Assembly (NCBI GenBank): GCA_947359465.1
Contig: OX375881.1
Location: forward strand, 34,079,742 to 34,143,741
DNA from: Metellina segmentata
Taxonomy: Eukaryota; Arthropoda; Arachnida; Araneae; Tetragnathidae
DNA: 64,000 bases
Direction of reading: 5' to 3'
The translations under genes and the position numbers were made by a program. Of the stretch, positions 44,296 to 52,227 are shown piece after piece. Positions within the stretch are counted from its first letter, which is position 1. Each line of letters starts with the position of its first letter. Below the pieces are notes generated by a model. That model searched no databases. It had not been told where the DNA came from and saw nothing but the letters and a program-made list of their open reading frames with translations.

Positions 44296-44663
44296 TGTAA
44301 GATTCGTGTTGTTCTGTTTGGTAAGGTCTATATTAAAGACTTCGAATCTTACAGCACATTGACATTTAATAAATTAATATCCACAGTTATTATGTACAGT
44401 TGAGTTATATTTTAAAACAGTTCCGTCATTATCTGCAGCAGTCGTCTCTGCTCGGAAAAAATACGTCAGCTCTCAATGGCGTCCAGGGGAAAAAGTGTCT
44501 GTTCTATTAATTTTCTCGTAACTGAATACCGGAAGGTGACTGGCTCCTGACAGTCTTGCCTTGCATTCCTACTACAATGCAACTGACTCCTACCAGTCTC
44601 GTTGCTCTTATAATGAGTTCTTTCCAGACTAGTAGACAACTACCGTTGTCTAGTATTCCTACA
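44296..44663 (-). repeat. LTR 1 (leftmost, 368 bp)
   Basis: Bounded by TGTAAG...CCTACA, i.e. TGTAGG...CTTACA on the coding strand, with TG...CA ends. It differs from LTRs 2-4 at two positions seen (tgtTgt for tgtCgt near 44309; gaaTctt for gaaCctt near 44348). It is the 3' LTR of the leftmost unit. Left flank 'tacata'; the partner target duplication is beyond the window. Confidence 0.9.
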
Positions 44664-44760
44664 ACCGGCCATCCTGATGATCTTTCGTCCTCGAAAGGAA
44701 CACGACAAACCTAAAAAAAAAAAAACACAAAACAGTATCTGGGAATACATTGATTCAGTA
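44664..44760 (-). promoter_or_regulatory. 3' untranslated stretch with polypurine tract, unit 1
   Basis: Between the pol stop and the 3' LTR. On the - strand purine-rich CGAGGACGAAAGATC lies about 20 bases before the LTR start, a candidate plus-strand primer site, preceded by a T(13) run. No env ORF fits here. Confidence 0.5.
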
Positions 44761-46242
44761 TCAGTTATTGAACCACGACTTCATATGGTCAGCTGCTGTC
44801 GACGTCAAGTTCGGTCCTTCATGGTTTCCAACTTTCTCAACGTCATAGCGATCATGGGGTTTCACTTTCTTCACTCGATATGGTCCTAAGAATTTCGGTC
44901 GTAATTTCATTCCGACACCAAATTGAGTCCGCTGAATAGCAATAAGATCGCCCTCTTTGTATTGATGAGGTTTCTTCCTGTTCTTATCATACGTTCTTTT
45001 ATTCTCTTCCTGAATTTTTAGGATACTCTCTTTGGCATCGTCTCTTAATTTCTTCCTCTTCTCTAGAAAAACTTCAGTATATTCTTCTTCTAAAAGCTGG
45101 ACTATCTTGAGATCTTCTTTGTTTCGCATTTTCACACCTGTCAAAAGTTCGAAGGGTGTCCATCTTGTGCTTCTGGAGGTTGTACTATTGAGTATTCTTT
45201 GTACGGCGTCAACGTGTTTGAACCATTTGATCGGTTCTTCAATTGAAAGTTTGGATAACACTGGAATCAGGGTTTTGTGCATTCTTTCTACTTGTCCATT
45301 GCCTCTTGGGATTCCTGTTGTGATTTTTAGGTGTTCAATCCCGTTTTCGCAACAAAAATCTGTAAATTCTTTAGATGTAAAAGCGGATCCTCTATCCGAG
45401 ATTATCCTCGCAGGATTTCCAAAACTATTTTGTTGTTGTTTGAGTTTATTTATTGCGTCACCTGATGTCGTAGATTTGGTAGGATATAACCAAGTGAATT
45501 TTGTGAATGCGTCTACTACCGTGAAGATATGCTGATAGTTCTTAGATGTTGAAGGTAACGGACCTATGAAATCAATGTGATAAGTGTATAATGGAACGTC
45601 CTCTTTAGGAATTGGATTTAGAAATCCTTCAGCTTTCCTAGCTTCTTATTACTGAGTATGCATGCGTACACAATTACTTATAAAATCTTCAACATGTTTC
45701 CTCAATTTAGGAATAAAAAATTCACGCTTAACTACCTCTTCAGTTTTATTTACAGCGAAATGTCCTTTCTGGTGTGCATGTCGTATTATTTCGTCTTGCA
45801 TAGCTCTGGGGACAACTAAAAGTTCACGATCATTATCGTATTTATACACGACACCGTTTTTTGTAAAATAATCTGAATTACTTCCATCTTCTATCAGTTT
45901 TTTAATTGCGGTAATGTGGTCGTCATTGGATTGGGAAGCAATTATTTTATGAGTTATTCCGTCATCTGCAATGACTTGCATCACTTGCATTACAGGGTAT
46001 CTACTGAGTGCATCCACGTGGGCCATTTGTTTACCAGGTTTGTGGACTATTTCATAGTCAAATTCTTCTAAGAAAAGAGACCATCTTGCAATTTTAGGGG
46101 TTAAATCCTTTTTTTCCATAGTTTTCTGAAATGCTAAGCAGTTGGTGAATATTTTAAATTTCGAGCCTAAAAGGTAGTTCCTGAAGTGTTTAAGAGCCTC
46201 AATTACGGCAAGTACCTCTAGTTCGTAACTACTATACTTCTC
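44761..46242 (-). pseudogene. pol 3' part, unit 1: RNase H end and integrase
   Basis: Same frame as the upstream ORF after the TAA at 46243-46245. It begins SSYELEVLAVIEALKHFRNY (RNase H C-terminal half), then the linker KPGKQMAHVDALSRYPV, then the integrase zinc-binding region (HAHQKGHFAVNKT; first Cys of the CxxC pair in ISNCVRM, second Cys not in this frame). Two more stops (TAATAA, 45646-45651). It then has the integrase core with YHIDFIGPLP, RIISDRGSAF and GNGQVERMH (the D, D and E positions), and a C-terminal KFLGPYRVKKVKPHDRYD beta-barrel segment typical of Ty3/gypsy. It ends at a stop 44761. Near the double stop the neighbouring frame carries a Cys at the expected spacing, so a pair of compensating one-base indels is likely. 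Confidence 0.85.
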
Positions 46243-49086
46243 TTATTGAGGTGTTGTTTTTTTGCTCTTATAGTATATTGGGTAAAACTTCCCGTCGTCT
46301 GACTGTTGGAGGAGCACCGCCCCAAATCCATGGCTACTTGCATCAGTATGCAGTTCTAGAGTCGCTCCCTGGCGAAAAATGTGTAGTACTGGGCTTTGTG
46401 ACAACATTTCCTTTAAAATATGAAATGCTTCTTTTTGTTCTGGCCCAAACCTAAATTCTGTATTGTTTCTGAGTAAATCACTCAAAGGTTTGGCCACTTT
46501 GGCATATTGAGGAATAAACTTCCTAAAGTATCCTGAAAGACCAAGGAAACTTTGCAATTGTTTAGTTGTTTGTGGTTGTGGAAATTTCTGTACAGCCAAC
46601 GTCTTAGCTGGGGAGGGTCGAATCGTCCCGTCTTCTATTACATAACCAAGAAACTCTATTTTTCGTTTAAGAAATTGACATTTCTGAAAATTCAATTCTA
46701 ATCCATATTCCGATGATATTTTTAAAACACGTTTAAGTTTCTCGATTCCTTCTTTCTCATCTCGTGAGGGAATTATCATGTCGTCCATGTAGATAACGAG
46801 AGTGTTATCCCTTAAAAGATCTCTAAATACCGTGTATATGTACCGCTGGAAAACACTGGGACTAACCGATAAACCAAAAGGGACCTTCAGAAATTCACAT
46901 TGCCCTTCATGTGTAACGAAAGATGTATACTTGGTACTTTTCTCATTTACATCTACATGAAAAAATCCGTTTTTTAAATCAAGGGAAGTGAAAACTTTAG
47001 CTTCTTCCAAATGATCTAAAACGTCTTCTATTAGGGGTAAGGGAAATCTATCTTTAATAATTTTCTTATTCAATTTCCTATAGTCAATACAGAGTCTAGA
47101 AGAACCGTCTTTCTTCTTACACAACACGATAGGGGCTGAGAAATCAGAGCAGCTAGGCTTAATGATGCCATCTTTCAACCACTGTTGTGTTTGAGTTTCA
47201 ACTATTTTTTGCTCAGCGAACGGCATTCTGCGTGAACGCTGGCTTATGGGGACCTCGTCAGTCAAAATAATGTTCATTTCCAAGTTCGTGCTTCTCGTCT
47301 TACACGGTTTATATTGGCTGATAAGTTTTGTCAGTTCCTCCTTCTGCTTAACGCAAGAAACATGATTTAGATCTAATTCGTCAAATGTCACAGCGTTAAA
47401 CATTGTAGTTAGGAAACTTTCCGCTAAATTAACATTTTCTGATTTGTGGTGACAAGAAAAGTAAAACATGTTATCTTCTGCTATTTTTCGTTTTGTCTCC
47501 AACTTAGTGTTTGGTTCCAGACGATTAGTTACTTCGAGATGAGTTTCGGTTTGAATTTTAGTTGAATCTGAAGTGTTCGCTAAATTAACAATTCTTGCGT
47601 AATTCACTCGAAAATTATCGCGTCTGCTCAAAACATGAATTCCGCTCTCTGATAAAGTAAGATTTAACTTATTTATGCAATCGAACCCAAGAACAATATG
47701 ATCAGGTAAATTTTTTAAAACATAAACATCAGTAACAATAATGCATTCATCAATAATAATTTCAGTAGAAAAGAAACCTAGAGGAGAAATGTGTTCTCCT
47801 ATACCCATTAAAGTCACATTATCAAAACTCAATTTTGGGGATCCAATTTCAACATAAAATTCATATTTTATCATTGACACATCACTTCCTGTGTCGATTA
47901 GCGCATTAGATCTTTTCCCGCACATTTCAACATATTTTCTTAGCTTAGTACGAGAATTAAAAGGGCTATTAACTAAAGTTCTATTTACATCTCTTTTGGG
48001 ACACACGTCGGCCTTGTGCCCATAATTTTTACATTTAAAGCATCTCACACCCTCAGTTTTCTTTTCACAATTTATCGACCTATGTCCATATTCATTGCAG
48101 TTGTAACATTTTATATGATTGGTGTTAGTTTGTTCAGGGCGCACGAAAGATCGAGGCTTTAATTTGTCAAAATCCCTATTGAAACGCTTCTTATATTTAT
48201 CGTCTGATGTTTTCGAATCTCTATTGGTTTTTAAATGACATCGAGCCGCTTCATATTCGTCTAATTTATTGACGAGTTGGTCTATTTTCGTTATTTTCGG
48301 TAGCTCGTCTATAAAATGGTCTCGAACGTCATTGGGTATTTTTCGTTTTAGTTGATCGGTAATCATGAGTTCTTTAAGGTCTTGGTAATTTGATACTTCC
48401 AACCCACTCGTCCATTCTTCAAAGAAATTTTTCAGATCATGAGCAAAGTCATTCCAAGTAGAAGACGCTTCTTTTCTATGCGAAAGGAAATTTTGCCTAA
48501 ATATTTCCGGATTTAATTTAAAACTTTTCAACAATAATCTCTTGACATTTTCATAGTCATTAGCCTTTTCGTCAGGCTCACGCGTGATAAGATTAGCCAA
48601 ATCCAATGGGAGTAAACCCAACAAATGTGTAACCCATTCCGTTTTTAGTATTTCGATACGACTAATCTGTCTTTCAAATAAAGTTAAATAACAGCTAATA
48701 TCCTTATTCGTCTCGTAACGGTTAATCAATTTCAATAAATCGTTATTGTATAGGCTGGTAGTTTTACCATAACTGTTGCCTTGTCCGTTAGCAGTTTCGA
48801 TTTCGAGTTTCCTTAATTCGAATTCGCGGGCTTGTTTTTCGGCTTCAATTTTCTCTGCGCGTTTTTCGGCTTCAATTTTCTCTGCGCGTTTTTCGGCTTC
48901 AATTTTCTCTTCGCGTTCAGTTATAATAACGCTCAACAGATTTTTTGTTATCTCCTCGTCATAATTTTCAGAATCTATTATAAGTTTCGAGCACTGCGCT
49001 ACTCTGGGATTCGCTGGCACTATCAGGCCTAATTCGTCAATCAATGTCAGCAAATCCGCTTTTCGGGCCTTAGTTAAATATGCCAT
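46243..49086 (-). CDS. gag-protease-RT reading frame, unit 1
   Basis: 947 codons in one frame, no frameshift between gag and pol. Gag: start MAYLTKARKADLL, a Glu/Lys/Ala coiled-coil stretch with EKIEAEKRA repeated (residues about 59-86; 27-bp DNA repeat), capsid-like LMITDQLKRK...VRDHF, then two CCHC zinc knuckles (CYNCNEYGHRSINC about residue 326; CFKCKNYGHKADVC about 347). Protease active site ALIDTGSD about residue 394. Reverse transcriptase: LDLKNGFFHVDV, FLKVPFGLSVSPS, catalytic YMDD at about 765, and FLGYVIEDG. The beginning of RNase H follows (LHTDASSHGFGAVL, about 920). The frame stops at 46243-46245 inside RNase H, yet homologous sequence continues in the same frame beyond. ATG chosen because it opens the conserved MAYL start shared with the gag at 28020. 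Residue T instead of A in EDGTIRPSP distinguishes unit 1. Confidence 0.92.
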   Translation of the reverse strand: MAYLTKARKADLLTLIDELGLIVPANPRVAQCSKLIIDSENYDEEITKNLLSVIITEREEKIEAEKRAEKIEAEKRAEKIEAEKQAREFELRKLEIETANGQGNSYGKTTSLYNNDLLKLINRYETNKDISCYLTLFERQISRIEILKTEWVTHLLGLLPLDLANLITREPDEKANDYENVKRLLLKSFKLNPEIFRQNFLSHRKEASSTWNDFAHDLKNFFEEWTSGLEVSNYQDLKELMITDQLKRKIPNDVRDHFIDELPKITKIDQLVNKLDEYEAARCHLKTNRDSKTSDDKYKKRFNRDFDKLKPRSFVRPEQTNTNHIKCYNCNEYGHRSINCEKKTEGVRCFKCKNYGHKADVCPKRDVNRTLVNSPFNSRTKLRKYVEMCGKRSNALIDTGSDVSMIKYEFYVEIGSPKLSFDNVTLMGIGEHISPLGFFSTEIIIDECIIVTDVYVLKNLPDHIVLGFDCINKLNLTLSESGIHVLSRRDNFRVNYARIVNLANTSDSTKIQTETHLEVTNRLEPNTKLETKRKIAEDNMFYFSCHHKSENVNLAESFLTTMFNAVTFDELDLNHVSCVKQKEELTKLISQYKPCKTRSTNLEMNIILTDEVPISQRSRRMPFAEQKIVETQTQQWLKDGIIKPSCSDFSAPIVLCKKKDGSSRLCIDYRKLNKKIIKDRFPLPLIEDVLDHLEEAKVFTSLDLKNGFFHVDVNEKSTKYTSFVTHEGQCEFLKVPFGLSVSPSVFQRYIYTVFRDLLRDNTLVIYMDDMIIPSRDEKEGIEKLKRVLKISSEYGLELNFQKCQFLKRKIEFLGYVIEDGTIRPSPAKTLAVQKFPQPQTTKQLQSFLGLSGYFRKFIPQYAKVAKPLSDLLRNNTEFRFGPEQKEAFHILKEMLSQSPVLHIFRQGATLELHTDASSHGFGAVLLQQSDDGKFYPIYYKSKKTTPQ

Positions 49087-49135
49087 GTCATCAAGTAAAA
49101 CAAAATTCTGTACTCACAGTTTCGAAAGTTCCTTC

Positions 49136-49946
49136 GGTACAGCTACACTCTACGTTTATGAGTGATGGCAACGGCTTGGCGATTTTTTTGGCGCACTTCT
49201 AGTAGCGAGTTACGATAAATTAAGGCAACCCATCTTTCGTTACGGTTGCTGTGGTTTTCATGGCCACCTCGGCAAACGGAAACTTTCAATTTGCATTTAG
49301 AATATTCTAGAAAGTTCTTCCGAAATCCGTTAAAGTCGTTTGATTTCATTGATTCGTTTAAAATTTTTTCTTTCCTCCCATTGGCTATTTTGTTTTTAAA
49401 ATATCCTTTGATAGCATTGGTCTTTTCAAATCGTTTTCTGTGAAACCATTGGTCCATTTATTTGTATTTTGACAGTTGTGGAATTTTTATTTTACTATAA
49501 TAGTTTTCACTAAAGGAATCAGCGTTTTGTTTTTTGACCATTTTCGTTTTCATTTTTTTTTATGAAAGAATTCTGACGTTATCAGGTTGTATTATTTCTT
49601 GCTTTTTTTCTTTTGTAAATCTTTTTCTTTTTTAACATGCCCACTGTATTTAGTGTAATTGATAAGTTTCAGAGTATTCTTACCCAACATTCGTTACTTA
49701 GTTTCTCTGTTGGTTCACAAATCTGTTTTGATATGTGCTTAAACTTACTACTTTTTGTGAAAGTTTTTAAAAAATATACTTTTCAAAACGTTTTGAAATG
49801 TGTTTAAAAAGTGTGTTGTAAAAAGAAAAAAATTTCTGACAGAAAAAGAGTTGGGAAATAATGATTTCCTTGGCGACTTTAGAAATGCGCCAAAAATATC
49901 GCCAAGGCCGTTGCCATCGCTGATAAACGTAGAGTGTAGCTGTTCC
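49136..49946. mobile_element. Inverted-repeat element in retrotransposon leader, unit 1
   Basis: 811 bp flanked by GTTCCTTC at 49128-49135 and 49947-49954, an exact 8-bp target duplication. The ends are about 65-bp imperfect inverted repeats starting GGTACAGCTACACTCTACG (left) and, on the reverse strand, GGAACAGCTACACTCTACG (right), continuing through 'gatggcaacggc..ttggcgat'. The 8-bp duplication fits hAT, P or Merlin-type elements; the family is not settled. A 104-codon frame on the - strand (49143-49457) starts within it and has no recognised domain. It lies between the primer binding site and the gag ATG, so it lengthens the leader to about 1.2 kb. Confidence 0.8.
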
Positions 49947-50256
49947 GTTCCTTCTATCCGTCTTTTCCGTCAACTCGTCTTTTGCGTCTACGCGTTTTTT
50001 CGTCTACGCGTTTTCTTTTTTGTCGTTTCAGTCTATCATCAGCACTACGTCAGGAGAAGTCATGAAACTGTTCTTGCAGATGATTAAAACACAAGGCCAG
50101 GTTTGCATAGGGAGTCAAAACATTCCGCCGGCCGGTTCAATCGTCACTGCTTTCGGGGTCTGCTAATCCGTCGTCGCTACCCTTAGTTGGAGCGGAAGGG
50201 GGTTCACGCCCTCGTACGAAGGAGGAGAATCGTCGCGGTCGTCAACGGTTTTTCAC

Positions 50257-50274
50257 ATCCCGGCCGAGCCCCCA
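50257..50274 (-). promoter_or_regulatory. Primer binding site, tRNA-Pro type, unit 1
   Basis: On the - strand TGGGGGCTCGGCCGGGAT starts 6 bases after the 5' LTR. It differs at one base from the classical tRNA-Pro primer binding site known from gammaretroviruses. It would prime minus-strand DNA synthesis. Confidence 0.75.
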
Positions 50275-50280
50275 TTTTTT

Positions 50281-50648
50281 TGTAAGATTCGTGTCGTTCT
50301 GTTTGGTAAGGTCTATATTAAAGACTTCGAACCTTACAGCACATTGACATTTAATAAATTAATATCCACAGTTATTATGTACAGTTGAGTTATATTTTAA
50401 AACAGTTCCGTCATTATCTGCAGCAGTCGTCTCTGCTCGGAAAAAATACGTCAGCTCTCAATGGCGTCCAGGGGAAAAAGTGTCTGTTCTATTAATTTTC
50501 TCGTAACTGAATACCGGAAGGTGACTGGCTCCTGACAGTCTTGCCTTGCATTCCTACTACAATGCAACTGACTCCTACCAGTCTCGTTGCTCTTATAATG
50601 AGTTCTTTCCAGACTAGTAGACAACTACCGTTGTCTAGTATTCCTACA
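50281..50648 (-). repeat. LTR 2 (shared by units 1 and 2)
   Basis: 5' LTR of unit 1 and 3' LTR of unit 2. Same length as LTR 1; identical to LTRs 3 and 4 as far as read. Confidence 0.92.
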
Positions 50649-50745
50649 ACCGGCCATCCTGATGATCTTTCGTCCTCGAAAGGAACACGACAAACCTAAA
50701 AAAAAAAAAACACAAAACAGTATCTGGGAATACATTGATTCAGTA

Positions 50746-52227
50746 TCAGTTATTGAACCACGACTTCATATGGTCAGCTGCTGTCGACGTCAAGTTCGGT
50801 CCTTCATGGTTTCCAACTTTCTCAACGTCATAGCGATCATGGGGTTTCACTTTCTTCACTCGATATGGTCCTAAGAATTTCGGTCGTAATTTCATTCCGA
50901 CACCAAATTGAGTCCGCTGAATAGCAATAAGATCGCCCTCTTTGTATTGATGAGGTTTCTTCCTGTTCTTATCATACGTTCTTTTATTCTCTTCCTGAAT
51001 TTTTAGGATACTCTCTTTGGCATCGTCTCTTAATTTCTTCCTCTTCTCTAGAAAAACTTCAGTATATTCTTCTTCTAAAAGCTGGACTATCTTGAGATCT
51101 TCTTTGTTTCGCATTTTCACACCTGTCAAAAGTTCGAAGGGTGTCCATCTTGTGCTTCTGGAGGTTGTACTATTGAGTATTCTTTGTACGGCGTCAACGT
51201 GTTTGAACCATTTGATCGGTTCTTCAATTGAAAGTTTGGATAACACTGGAATCAGGGTTTTGTGCATTCTTTCTACTTGTCCATTGCCTCTTGGGATTCC
51301 TGTTGTGATTTTTAGGTGTTCAATCCCGTTTTCGCAACAAAAATCTGTAAATTCTTTAGATGTAAAAGCGGATCCTCTATCCGAGATTATCCTCGCAGGA
51401 TTTCCAAAACTATTTTGTTGTTGTTTGAGTTTATTTATTGCGTCACCTGATGTCGTAGATTTGGTAGGATATAACCAAGTGAATTTTGTGAATGCGTCTA
51501 CTACCGTGAAGATATGCTGATAGTTCTTAGATGTTGAAGGTAACGGACCTATGAAATCAATGTGATAAGTGTATAATGGAACGTCCTCTTTAGGAATTGG
51601 ATTTAGAAATCCTTCAGCTTTCCTAGCTTCTTATTACTGAGTATGCATGCGTACACAATTACTTATAAAATCTTCAACATGTTTCCTCAATTTAGGAATA
51701 AAAAATTCACGCTTAACTACCTCTTCAGTTTTATTTACAGCGAAATGTCCTTTCTGGTGTGCATGTCGTATTATTTCGTCTTGCATAGCTCTGGGGACAA
51801 CTAAAAGTTCACGATCATTATCGTATTTATACACGACACCGTTTTTTGTAAAATAATCTGAATTACTTCCATCTTCTATCAGTTTTTTAATTGCGGTAAT
51901 GTGGTCGTCATTGGATTGGGAAGCAATTATTTTATGAGTTATTCCGTCATCTGCAATGACTTGCATCACTTGCATTACAGGGTATCTACTGAGTGCATCC
52001 ACGTGGGCCATTTGTTTACCAGGTTTGTGGACTATTTCATAGTCAAATTCTTCTAAGAAAAGAGACCATCTTGCAATTTTAGGGGTTAAATCCTTTTTTT
52101 CCATAGTTTTCTGAAATGCTAAGCAGTTGGTGAATATTTTAAATTTCGAGCCTAAAAGGTAGTTCCTGAAGTGTTTAAGAGCCTCAATTACGGCAAGTAC
52201 CTCTAGTTCGTAACTACTATACTTCTC
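50746..52227 (-). pseudogene. pol 3' part, unit 2: RNase H end and integrase
   Basis: Same as unit 1, including the TAATAA interruption, here at 51631-51636. Protein segments 51634-52104 and 50746-51267 match unit 1 exactly. Confidence 0.85.

Noticed and set aside
45032..45535. 167-codon + strand ORF, repeated in each array unit (also 51017, 57002, 62987)
   Set aside because: Antisense shadow of the integrase frame; Ser/Leu/Phe-rich composition follows from the complementary strand.
48832..48916. 27-bp repeat in gag considered as a regulatory or CRISPR-like repeat
   Set aside because: It encodes EKIEAEKRA coiled-coil repeats in frame on the - strand; coding explanation suffices.
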